Source: Flavobacterium sedimenticola (lineage in GTDB: Bacteria > Bacteroidota > Bacteroidia > Flavobacteriales > Flavobacteriaceae). Taken from it: a DNA stretch of 64,000 bases. Shown here piece by piece: positions 25,073 to 32,713 of the stretch. Within the stretch, counting starts at the first letter, position 1; each line of letters begins with the position of its first letter. A program made the translations under genes and the position numbers. The stretch lies in assembly GCF_030053345.1 (NCBI RefSeq), contig NZ_JASGBP010000011.1, positions 1 to 64,000 on the forward strand, read 5' to 3'. The notes below the pieces were generated by a model. That model did no database searches, was not told the DNA's origin, and saw only the letters and a list, made by a program, of their open reading frames with translations.

Positions 25073-26088
25073 AAAGAGCCATTCTTATATTGGGATTTGG
25101 AGGAGTTGTTTTTGGGATTTTAGCATTCTCCAAAAGTTATTTTACACCCCTTTATTTCGAAGTACCCAAAAGTTGGCCGCAGCCCGAATACGATTTCAAG
25201 AAAAATCCGCTGTCTGAAGAAAAGTTCCAATTAGGCCGCCATTTGTTTTATGACCCGATATTGTCCCGCGACAATTCTATTTCATGTTCAAGTTGTCATG
25301 CACAAGCTACCGGTTTCACCCATGTTGATCACGACTTAAGTCATGGCATTGAAGGAAAAAAAGGAACAAGGAATTCTTTGGCCTTAATCAATTTGGCTTG
25401 GAATAAAGATTTTCATTGGGATGGAGGCGTAAACAATCTCGAAGTACAGCCAATCAATCCGATTACCAATCCGGTGGAGATGGATGAAAAACTTGAGCAT
25501 GTGGTTGCCAAGTTGCAACAAAGTTCCAAATATCGGAATCTGTTTGCAAAGGCTTATGGTGATGAAAAAGTTACGTCACAGCGTCTTTTAAAAGCTTTGG
25601 CTCAATTCACCGTTTCACTAAAATCAACTAATTCTAAATATGACCAAGTCATGCGTGGTGAAACATCGTTTGATGCACAAGAACAAAACGGATATGTTTT
25701 ATTTAAAAAACATTGTGCTTCCTGTCATACCGAACCACTTTTCAATAGTGACAAATTTGAACGAAACGGTTTGGCGGTTGATACTGCATTGAATGATTTG
25801 GGCCGAATAAAAATTACCGGGCGCAAAGAAGATCACCTACGTTTTAAAATTCCGACTTTACGAAACATTCAATTTACAAAACCGTACATGCACGATGGCC
25901 GATTTAAAACACTAAACGAAGTCATCAAACATTACAATTCTTTAGGACATGATAAAAGTTTGCCGAAAGAATTAGCCAAACCCATGAACTTGTCTGATAA
26001 CGAACGTGTTGATATGGAAGTGTTTTTAAACACCTTAACCGATAAAACCTTCCTGTTTAATCCGCGATTTCAATTTCCGAGAGAATAA
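25069..26088 (+). CDS. MbnH/MauG-like di-haem cytochrome c peroxidase
   Basis: This 339-residue exported di-haem protein has an N-terminal signal or anchor (about 3-22). Two haem-attachment motifs are present: CSSCH (Cys73, Cys76, His77) and CASCH (Cys216, Cys219, His220). The core has the MauG-family elements FQLGRHLFYDPILSRDNSIS, GTRNSLALINLAWN and RFKIPTLRNIQFTKPYMHDG. Beside an MbnP-like gene it is best read as MbnH, which oxidises a Trp of MbnP through a bis-Fe(IV) haem state. A bacterial cytochrome c peroxidase reducing H2O2 is the alternative. The ATGA overlap ensures balanced production with the partner. Haem attachment would depend on a cytochrome c maturation system such as the one at 41633-44755. 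Confidence 0.9.
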   Translation: MKRAILILGFGGVVFGILAFSKSYFTPLYFEVPKSWPQPEYDFKKNPLSEEKFQLGRHLFYDPILSRDNSISCSSCHAQATGFTHVDHDLSHGIEGKKGTRNSLALINLAWNKDFHWDGGVNNLEVQPINPITNPVEMDEKLEHVVAKLQQSSKYRNLFAKAYGDEKVTSQRLLKALAQFTVSLKSTNSKYDQVMRGETSFDAQEQNGYVLFKKHCASCHTEPLFNSDKFERNGLAVDTALNDLGRIKITGRKEDHLRFKIPTLRNIQFTKPYMHDGRFKTLNEVIKHYNSLGHDKSLPKELAKPMNLSDNERVDMEVFLNTLTDKTFLFNPRFQFPRE

Positions 26089-26145
26089 AATGAAATCAAA
26101 CGCAAGAATGTAACCATTTGTGCGTCTAACCCTATAACTAACCTT

Positions 26146-27504
26146 ATGACCCTTATGAAAAGAATTGTATTTATGCTGCTTCTACTGACCCAAGTGACCA
26201 CTTGGGCTCAAACCAACCCGGCCATTACCGCCTGGTTGCGCAACACCACCGGAATTACCGGACGCCATTATGTTTCGGGTAACCCTACACCTATTAACGA
26301 TGCGGTTTTGGCCAACGTACAAACTGTGCAATATTCCAACAATTGGGTGTATGTGACTACCAACGGAATTCCGGCCTACATTACCGGTCCGTTTTTGGAC
26401 GGCAATCCGTCGTTGGCGACCAGTAGAAACGGCGCTATTTTCCGATTTCCGTTAAGCCCAACCCAAAATACCGGCACACCAACCAATACAACCGCAGGCA
26501 ATATCGGTTTATTTAAAAACGGTGTGGCTTTGTTTGATTACCGCGACGGTGTTTCCTGGAAGAATTCGACGAGTCAGATTTGTGGCGGCCCGATTATGGG
26601 TTGCACCGGAGACGGTGTTTGGAACCGTGACGCGGTATATGCGGAACGTGTTGGTTTTGATTGTGCCAAAGCGCATCCGGCGATGGGCAACTACCACCAT
26701 CACCAAAATCCGAGTGCCTTTAATTTAGACTTGGTGGTCATTTCCAACATTTGCAATACCTACCCTTCAGACGGATTGTATGTGATTAATCCAAATGAGC
26801 ATTCGCCTTTGATTGGGTTTGCGTATGACGGTTTCCCGATTTACGGTGCCTATGGCTACGCCAATGCTGATGGCACCGGTGGTATCGTGAGAATCAAGTC
26901 GAGTTACCAACTCCGTAATATTACTACTCGAACCCATTATGCCGACGGTACGAATGTGACCGACGGACCGGCCGTGAGTACGACCTATCCTTTGGGGTAT
27001 TTCAGAGAAGATTATGAATTTGTAGCGCACCCGTCCGATCCGAGTTATTTGGATGTACACAACGGTCGTTTTTGTGTTACTCCAGAATATCCGAACGGCA
27101 CGTATTGCTATTTTGCCACGGTTGATGCCAATCACAATTCGGCGTATCCGTATGCGGTTGGTCCGACTTTTTACGGCAATCGCACCGCCTCACAAGTGGC
27201 TTCCATAACTGAGGCGACGACCCAATACACGTTGGATAATGCCGAATTCGACGCTTCCGGAATACAAGTAAAAGTATATCCGAATCCAGCCCAAGAATTC
27301 ATCGCCATTCAAACCGACAGTCAGCCAACCAACAGTACCGTGTGGCTGATTGATGAATTGGGTAAAGTGGTAATGACCGGTGAAATTTTACAGGGCAGCA
27401 CGCTTAGTATATTGGATTTGATTACCGTTTATAACGGTGTCTATTTCGTTAAAATTGCCGGTGGAAACACCGAAAAAACGGTAAAGGTTGTCGTGAATAA
27501 ATAG
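26146..27504 (+). CDS. YHYH-domain protein exported by the type IX system
   Basis: This 452-residue secreted protein has a signal peptide (residues 1-22, ending VTTWAQ). The YHYH domain fills about 60-345: the His-rich GNYHHHQNPSAF (about 182-193) and the later GFAYDGFPIYGAYGYAN are its hallmarks. The C-terminal 80 residues (from KVYPNPAQEFIAIQ) are a T9SS type A sorting domain ending KTVKVVVNK, so it is delivered to the cell surface. The two ATGs at 26146 and 26155 both keep the signal peptide. YHYH proteins are often encoded beside di-haem peroxidases. The base composition here looks richer in G+C than the flanks. A surface copper- or redox-related role is inference. Confidence 0.88.
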   Translation: MTLMKRIVFMLLLLTQVTTWAQTNPAITAWLRNTTGITGRHYVSGNPTPINDAVLANVQTVQYSNNWVYVTTNGIPAYITGPFLDGNPSLATSRNGAIFRFPLSPTQNTGTPTNTTAGNIGLFKNGVALFDYRDGVSWKNSTSQICGGPIMGCTGDGVWNRDAVYAERVGFDCAKAHPAMGNYHHHQNPSAFNLDLVVISNICNTYPSDGLYVINPNEHSPLIGFAYDGFPIYGAYGYANADGTGGIVRIKSSYQLRNITTRTHYADGTNVTDGPAVSTTYPLGYFREDYEFVAHPSDPSYLDVHNGRFCVTPEYPNGTYCYFATVDANHNSAYPYAVGPTFYGNRTASQVASITEATTQYTLDNAEFDASGIQVKVYPNPAQEFIAIQTDSQPTNSTVWLIDELGKVVMTGEILQGSTLSILDLITVYNGVYFVKIAGGNTEKTVKVVVNK

Positions 27505-27599
27505 CGATTAAACCTTTTCTCTCTTTTGATATCAAAATCCTAACCCATCTCCGAGGCGCCACTTGTTGGTAGTGGAAACGGAATAAAAAACCTTTTAGT

Positions 27600-28784
27600 A
27601 TGATGAAACGAATTTGGGTCGCCATGATAGTAGTCTTAGGCTATTCTTGCGGCAGTGATGACAGCTCCGACTATGTTCCGGTGAATCCGTATACGAATAT
27701 CAGCGCTACTTTCGGGTCTGCTGTAAATCCGGATAATTTGTACAATTATGCCAACCAAACCATTCCGAATTACATTACCAAAGACAACAGTGGCGGAAAC
27801 CCGATTACGGATAAAGGCGCCACTTTGGGACGGGTGTTGTTTTACGATAAAGATTTGTCTTCCAACAACACGATTTCCTGTTCGAGTTGCCACCAACAAG
27901 CCAATGCGTTCAGCGATACCCAAGTGGCCAGTACGGGTGTAAACGGTACCACCGGAAGGCATTCGATGCGTTTGATTAACACGCGGTTTGCCAACGAAAC
28001 CCGATTTTTTTGGAACGAACGCGCCGTTAATTTGGAAACCCAAACCACGATGCCGATTAAAGACCACGGCGAAATGGGTTTTAGCGGTACCAATGGTGAT
28101 GCCGATTTTAGCGCCTTACTTACCAAGCTCAGCGCCATTGGTTATTACAAAGAGTTGTTTCAATGGGTGTATGGTTCCGAAGAAATTACGGAAGCTAAAA
28201 TTCAGTTGGCGTTGGCGCAGTTTGTGCGCAGCATTCAATCGTTTGACAGTAAATATGATATCGGAAGGGCGCAAGTCGCCAATGATGCCCAGCCCTTTCC
28301 GAATTTTACCAATCAGGAAAACCAAGGAAAAAATTTGTTTTTGGCACCGCCCGTTTTTGACGGTAACGGCAATCGCACCTCGGGCGGTTTGGGTTGTGCC
28401 GGATGTCATGCGGCACCCGAGTTTGACATCAATCCGAATAGCGGCAACAACGGTATTATCGGCGTTTTAAACGGCACCGGAATTGATGTAGGCAATACTC
28501 GAGCGCCTTCGTTGCGCGATTTGGTGAAGTTAGACGGAACCACTAACGGCCCGATGATGCATACCGGAGTGATTACAACCTTGCAAGCGGCGGTTGGTCA
28601 TTATGGGACGATAAATATTGCGCCCGGAAATACCAATTTGGATGCGAAGTTGCGTCCGAATGGTTTTGGTCAGCAATTGCATTTGACTGCTCCTGAGGTT
28701 AATGCAGTGATTGCTTTTCTCAGAACGCTTTCCGGAACGAATGTATATACCGACCCGAAATGGTCCAATCCGTTTCCGAATTAA
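27600..28784 (+). CDS. di-haem cytochrome c peroxidase lipoprotein
   Basis: This 394-residue protein has a lipoprotein signal (GYSC, lipidated Cys17, followed by GSDDSSDY). Two haem motifs are CSSCH (Cys94, Cys97, His98) and CAGCH (Cys266, Cys269, His270). Other family segments are ATLGRVLFYDKDLSSNNTIS and KLDGTTNGPMMHTGVITTL. It is related to the MbnH-like protein at 25069 but longer, with inserts between the haems. It lies 95 bases after the YHYH gene and is followed immediately by a structured element (28786-28866). The function is probably peroxide reduction or protein oxidation in the periplasm. Confidence 0.9.
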   Translation: MMKRIWVAMIVVLGYSCGSDDSSDYVPVNPYTNISATFGSAVNPDNLYNYANQTIPNYITKDNSGGNPITDKGATLGRVLFYDKDLSSNNTISCSSCHQQANAFSDTQVASTGVNGTTGRHSMRLINTRFANETRFFWNERAVNLETQTTMPIKDHGEMGFSGTNGDADFSALLTKLSAIGYYKELFQWVYGSEEITEAKIQLALAQFVRSIQSFDSKYDIGRAQVANDAQPFPNFTNQENQGKNLFLAPPVFDGNGNRTSGGLGCAGCHAAPEFDINPNSGNNGIIGVLNGTGIDVGNTRAPSLRDLVKLDGTTNGPMMHTGVITTLQAAVGHYGTINIAPGNTNLDAKLRPNGFGQQLHLTAPEVNAVIAFLRTLSGTNVYTDPKWSNPFPN

Positions 28785-28785
28785 T

Positions 28786-28866
28786 GCGTTAGGGATTGAG
28801 GCTTTGCGGAGCTCTCCCGATTTTTTCGGGAAGCGACAGCCGAAAGCCCGACCTGAAAGGGAACGC
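28786..28866 (+). ncRNA. structured element after the second peroxidase gene
   Basis: Three nested helices can be drawn. GCGTT (28786-28790) pairs with AACGC (28862-28866). GGCTTT plus CGG (28800-28809) pairs with CCG plus AAAGCC (28840-28848). An apical hairpin is TCCCGA (28815-28820) with TCGGGA (28826-28831). The 3' strand reads CGACCTGAAAGGGAACGC. The pattern resembles a repeat I recall as common in Flavobacterium genomes and could be the Flavo-1 RNA motif or a REP-like element; I cannot confirm which. It begins one base after the stop codon. Confidence 0.5.
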
Positions 28867-28880
28867 CAAAATTTAAATAA

Positions 28881-28908
28881 AAAAAGCCCCGATTTCTCGA
28901 GGCTTTCT
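28881..28908 (-). terminator. terminator of sucD
   Basis: AAAGCCCCGA (28883-28892) pairs with TCGAGGCTTT (28897-28906) around a 4-base loop with one mismatch. On the minus strand it is followed by a T tract, downstream of the sucD stop at 28936. Confidence 0.75.
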
Positions 28909-28935
28909 ATTATTTACAGCACATAAAGGAATAAA

Positions 28936-29808
28936 TTATCCCATTACTTCTTTTACTTTTTTACCGATTTCTGCCGGAGAATCCACTACGTGGATACCAC
29001 ATTCTCTCATGATGCGTTTTTTGGCTTCGGCGGTATCATCGGAACCCCCAACAATGGCCCCGGCGTGTCCCATGGTTCTTCCTTTAGGGGCCGTTTCACC
29101 GGCGATAAATCCTACAACCGGTTTGCGGTTTCCGTTTTCTTTAATCCAACGTGCGGCATCGGCTTCTAATTGTCCGCCGATTTCACCAATCATGATGATG
29201 CACTCCGTTTCCGGATCGTTCATTAGCAACTCTACCGCTTCCTTAGTGGTTGTCCCGATAATCGGGTCGCCACCGATACCGATAGCCGTTGTAATTCCCA
29301 TACCTTGTTTAACCACTTGGTCGGCCGCTTCATAGGTTAAGGTACCCGATTTAGATACGATACCCACATTGCCTTTTTTGAATACAAAGCCCGGCATAAT
29401 ACCTACTTTGGCTTCTTCAGGAGTGATTACCCCCGGACAGTTAGGCCCTACCAAACGGCAGTTTTTACCTTTTACAAAATTGTACGCTTTAATCATATCG
29501 GCCACCGGAATACCTTCGGTGATGGCGATGATGACTTTGATACCGGCATCAGCCGCTTCCATAATCGCATCGGCAGCAAAGGCCGGCGGTACAAAAATAA
29601 TTGAAGTATCGGCTCCGGCTTGCTCTACGGCATCTTTAACGGTATTGAAAACCGGACGATCTAAGTGCGTGGTTCCGCCTTTTCCCGGTGTTACACCGCC
29701 AACCACGTTGGTTCCGTATTCAATCATTTGAGAAGCGTGAAACGTTCCTTCGCTTCCGGTAAAACCTTGTACTATTATTTTTGAATTTTTATTGACTAAA
29801 ACGCTCAT
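28936..29808 (-). CDS. sucD: succinate-CoA ligase (ADP-forming) alpha subunit
   Basis: This 290-residue cytoplasmic TCA-cycle enzyme makes a nucleoside triphosphate by substrate-level phosphorylation from succinyl-CoA. It has the CoA-binding Rossmann fold at the N-terminus ([20 protein letters not shown]). Also visible are [30 protein letters not shown] and the phosphohistidine loop [14 protein letters not shown]. Full length for the family. The beta subunit SucC is not in the window, so the two are split here. A -7-like TACTTTTG (minus 29852-29845) precedes it. Confidence 0.96.
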   Translation of the reverse strand: MSVLVNKNSKIIVQGFTGSEGTFHASQMIEYGTNVVGGVTPGKGGTTHLDRPVFNTVKDAVEQAGADTSIIFVPPAFAADAIMEAADAGIKVIIAITEGIPVADMIKAYNFVKGKNCRLVGPNCPGVITPEEAKVGIMPGFVFKKGNVGIVSKSGTLTYEAADQVVKQGMGITTAIGIGGDPIIGTTTKEAVELLMNDPETECIIMIGEIGGQLEADAARWIKENGNRKPVVGFIAGETAPKGRTMGHAGAIVGGSDDTAEAKKRIMRECGIHVVDSPAEIGKKVKEVMG

Positions 29809-29844
29809 GTTTGTGTTTGTTTATTTGTGTTATGTAATGTGTTG

Positions 29845-29852
29845 CAAAAGTA
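29845..29852 (-). promoter_or_regulatory. candidate -7 element for sucD
   Basis: Minus-strand TACTTTTG matches TAnnTTTG about 37 bases upstream of the sucD ATG. No TTG sits at 17-23 bases upstream, so support is partial. Confidence 0.35.
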
Positions 29853-29904
29853 TGAAATAGTATTCAGTGTTTGGGTATGCGCAGAATAGTTTTTTGCAAA
29901 AATA

Positions 29905-30264
29905 CTATAGCTGGCTCATTTGGTAACCGCGGTACAGTTTGTCGTCTTTAACTTCCCAAATCACCATAAAATGCGCCAAGAGCATCTCTTCTCTGGGATT
30001 CTCTATGGTTTTTACAAAATGCGAATAGCGTACCGATACGGTATTGCCGTCTGAAACGATATGAGAAATCCTTGATTTGGACCGCAGGTACGCTTTGCCC
30101 AACTCATGGCTGAGTTCGATAATCTGATCTTTGTGGAGTTTTAAAAAACCTTTACTGCTGTGCCATTCCAAGATTACATCGGGATGCAATAAAGCATTCA
30201 CTTTTTCCGGTTCGAGCAGTACATCTGATTTGTAAAAATTTTGAACGATAGTTTTAGCGCCCAT
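29905..30264 (-). CDS. NTF2-like (SnoaL-type) protein
   Basis: This is a 119-residue single-domain NTF2-like cone fold. It starts MGAKTIVQNFYKSDVLLEPE and contains LHPDVILEWHSSKGFLKLHK and HFMVIWEVKDDKLYRGYQMS, a typical SnoaL/NTF2 strand pattern with no signal peptide. It may bind or act on a small ligand; the function is unknown. The gene begins 3 bases after the stop of the LpxD-paralogue gene, so it is transcribed with it. Confidence 0.82.
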   Translation of the reverse strand: MGAKTIVQNFYKSDVLLEPEKVNALLHPDVILEWHSSKGFLKLHKDQIIELSHELGKAYLRSKSRISHIVSDGNTVSVRYSHFVKTIENPREEMLLAHFMVIWEVKDDKLYRGYQMSQL

Positions 30265-30267
30265 AAC

Positions 30268-31197
30268 TTATTTCAATTTATTTAAAATATCGGGTATGCG
30301 TTTAACGTTGGCCAGTTGTTTTAGTTTTTCACGAGACTCCTCTACCGGTGTGCCGAAATAGCTTTTTCCGCCTTCGATAGATTTAGTGACACCGGTTTGA
30401 CCGAGTACCACGGCTTTGGCCCCAATGGTAATACCGCTGGTGGTTCCGACTTGTCCCCAAAGCGTCACTTCGTCCTCAATGACCACACAACCGGCAATAC
30501 CGGTTTGCGACGCAATGAGGCATTTTTTGCCAATAACAGTGTCGTGACCCACATGGACTTGATTGTCAATTTTGGTTCCGGCTCCGATGGTCGTGTCTCC
30601 GGTTACCCCTTTGTCGATGGTACAGAGCGCACCGATGCCGACATGGTCTTCGATGACTACCCTACCGCCCGACAATAATTGGTCAAATCCTTCGGGACGT
30701 TTTTTATAGTAAAAAGCATCGGCTCCCAAAACGGTACCCGAGTGGATAATCACATGGTCGCCAATAACGGTATTATCATACACAATCACATTGGCATGTA
30801 ACACGCAATTTTTACCAATGGTTACATTATGCCCGATAAAACAATTGGGTTGAATAATGGTTCCCTCGCCTATGGTTGCCGAAGCCGATATGGCCGCTTG
30901 AGCCGCCACAAATGGTCGGAAATGTTGGGTAAGGATATTGAAATCTCTAAACGGATCATCGGAAATTAAAAGGGCTTTGCCTTCGGGACATTCGACTTCT
31001 TTGTTAATTAAAACAATAGTCGCCGCCGATTGCAGTGCTTTATCATAGTATTTGGGATGGTCGACAAAAACGATATCCCCGGGCGCTACCACGTGAATTT
31101 CGTTCATGCCATGCACCGCAAAATCATCGGCACCAACGTATTGGCAACCAATGATTTGGGCAATTTCTTTAAGAGTATGGATTCTTGGGAACTTCAT
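30268..31197 (-). CDS. LpxD-like UDP-3-O-acylglucosamine N-acyltransferase (second copy)
   Basis: This 309-residue trimeric left-handed beta-helix acyltransferase has an N-terminal uridine-binding-like domain (about 1-100). Hexapeptide repeats follow (about 100-270) and a C-terminal helix ends PDILNKLK. The catalytic-type His is present in NQVHVGHDTVIG. It is a paralogue of the LpxD at 34120 and 32 residues shorter. It may use a different acyl donor, or act on another sugar, in lipid A or surface glycan synthesis. It is separated from efp by repeat element C. Confidence 0.82.
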   Translation of the reverse strand: MKFPRIHTLKEIAQIIGCQYVGADDFAVHGMNEIHVVAPGDIVFVDHPKYYDKALQSAATIVLINKEVECPEGKALLISDDPFRDFNILTQHFRPFVAAQAAISASATIGEGTIIQPNCFIGHNVTIGKNCVLHANVIVYDNTVIGDHVIIHSGTVLGADAFYYKKRPEGFDQLLSGGRVVIEDHVGIGALCTIDKGVTGDTTIGAGTKIDNQVHVGHDTVIGKKCLIASQTGIAGCVVIEDEVTLWGQVGTTSGITIGAKAVVLGQTGVTKSIEGGKSYFGTPVEESREKLKQLANVKRIPDILNKLK

Positions 31198-31202
31198 ATT
31201 TT

Positions 31203-31276
31203 AGTGCTCAGTATTCAGTACTCAGTGTCCAGTGTTGCATAATAGTTGCATACTGATCACTGAATACTGCTAACTG
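31203..31276. repeat. hairpin repeat, copy C
   Basis: Five 7-base units (AGTGCTC, AGTATTC, AGTACTC, AGTGTCC, AGTGTTG) at 31203-31237 are followed by a direct repeat GTTGCAT (31234-31240 and 31245-31251). The inverted arm ACTGAATACTG (31259-31269) is the exact reverse complement of CAGTATTCAGT (31209-31219). Same architecture as copy A but without the four-helix-bundle gene. It fills the gap between efp and the LpxD paralogue. Confidence 0.85.
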
Positions 31277-31278
31277 GA

Positions 31279-31839
31279 TTAAACTCTTTCCATGTATTTA
31301 CCGGTAGCGGTATCAATCTTGATTTTGTCCCCTTCATTGATAAACAAAGGTACATTGACCGCAGCACCGGTTTCTACTTTAGCCGGTTTGGTAGCGTTAG
31401 TCGCTGTATTCCCTTTTACTCCCGGTTCGGTATAGGTTACTTCCAAAACAATCGAAGCCGGCATATCTACTGATAATGGCATATCGGTTTCGGTGTTGAT
31501 TTGTACCATTACGTTAGTTCCTTCTTTTAACAAATCGGGCGCATCTAAAACGTCTCTGTTCAGGGTAATTTGTTCATAGCTTTCGGTATTCATAAAATGA
31601 AAGTCATTGCCTTCTGAATACAAAAATTGGAACGTATGCGTTTCAACACGAACCACGTCGATTTTATGACCGGCAGAAAACGTATTGTCCAATACTTTTC
31701 CGTTGGTTAGTGATTTTAATTTGGTTCTCACGAAAGCCGGACCTTTACCCGGTTTTACGTGAAGGAATTCAACGATTTTGTATATATCGTGATTGAATTT
31801 GATGCATAGTCCGTTTCTAATATCTGCTGTAGATGCCAT
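31279..31839 (-). CDS. efp: translation elongation factor P
   Basis: This 186-residue EF-P is slightly short but complete. The KOW domain carries the tip loop HVKPGKGPAF, with the conserved Lys34 (K in PGKG) where modification occurs. The OB domains contain MNTESYEQITLNRDVL and end GDKIKIDTATGKYMERV. It rescues ribosomes stalled on polyproline. No EpmA/B or Earp/EF-P rhamnosyl genes are nearby. It is followed by repeat element C and precedes the LpxD-paralogue gene. Confidence 0.96.
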   Translation of the reverse strand: MASTADIRNGLCIKFNHDIYKIVEFLHVKPGKGPAFVRTKLKSLTNGKVLDNTFSAGHKIDVVRVETHTFQFLYSEGNDFHFMNTESYEQITLNRDVLDAPDLLKEGTNVMVQINTETDMPLSVDMPASIVLEVTYTEPGVKGNTATNATKPAKVETGAAVNVPLFINEGDKIKIDTATGKYMERV

Positions 31840-31892
31840 TGTAATGTATGTTTTTGTATTTATTTATGTGATTTGCTGTCTTGATAAAAGGT

Positions 31893-32678
31893 TTAATAGG
31901 AGCCTGAATACCCTTTCATAATTCCTCGTGACGAGTTACGGATAAAATCTAAAATTTCATCGCGTTCCGGTGTGGCTTCCATTTCGCCTTCGATGATGGC
32001 CATGGCTTGCGAAGTATTGTAATTCTTTTGGTATAGTATGCGGTAGATGTCCTGAATTTCTCTGATTTTTTCAGAAGTAAATCCGCGACGTCTTAAACCT
32101 ACCGAATTAATTCCCACATACGAAAGCGGTTCTTTAGCGGCTTTGGTATACGGCGGTACATCTTTACGAACCAAAGAACCACCGGAAATCATGGCGTGAT
32201 CGCCAATGTGAATGAACTGATGAATAGCGGCTAATCCGCCAATGATGGCGTAATTCCCCACAATCACATGTCCGGCTAACGCTACCCCATTTACGATAAT
32301 GGCATTATCGCCAATGTGACAATCGTGTGCGATGTGCGCCGTTGCCATAACCAAACAGTTTTTACCGATTACGGTTTGACCGGAAGCGATAGTTCCTCTG
32401 TTGATGGTTACGCATTCTCTGATGGTCGAATTGTCGCCTATGATGGCTAAGGATTCTTCACCTCCGAATTTTAAATCTTGTGGCACCGCGGCTATAACAG
32501 CTCCGGGGAAAATATTGCAATTCTTCCCGATTCGGGCGCCTTCCATGATGGTCACATTAGAGCCAATCCAGGTTCCTTCGCCAATAACGACATTGTTGTG
32601 GATGGTGGTAAAAGGCTCTATAACGACATTCTTAGCGATTTTCGCTCCGGGATGTACGTATGCTAACGGTTGATTCAT
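31893..32678 (-). CDS. lpxA: acyl-[ACP]-UDP-N-acetylglucosamine O-acyltransferase
   Basis: This 261-residue LpxA carries out the first step of lipid A synthesis, moving a 3-hydroxyacyl chain from ACP to O-3 of UDP-GlcNAc. It forms a left-handed beta-helix with hexapeptide repeats from residue 5 onward. The catalytic His lies in MATAHIAHDCHIGDNA (His about 122). The C-terminal helical part carries INSVGLRRRGF, typical of LpxA. It starts 35 bases after the LpxC/FabZ stop, in the lpx operon. Confidence 0.95.
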   Translation of the reverse strand: MNQPLAYVHPGAKIAKNVVIEPFTTIHNNVVIGEGTWIGSNVTIMEGARIGKNCNIFPGAVIAAVPQDLKFGGEESLAIIGDNSTIRECVTINRGTIASGQTVIGKNCLVMATAHIAHDCHIGDNAIIVNGVALAGHVIVGNYAIIGGLAAIHQFIHIGDHAMISGGSLVRKDVPPYTKAAKEPLSYVGINSVGLRRRGFTSEKIREIQDIYRILYQKNYNTSQAMAIIEGEMEATPERDEILDFIRNSSRGIMKGYSGSY

Positions 32679-32713
32679 ATACTACTTTTATATTTTTAAC
32701 AATAGGTTGCCGT

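Noticed and set aside
27636..28470. Several long frames opposite or across the second peroxidase gene
   Set aside because: They are shadows of a G+C-richer coding region and lack any domain.
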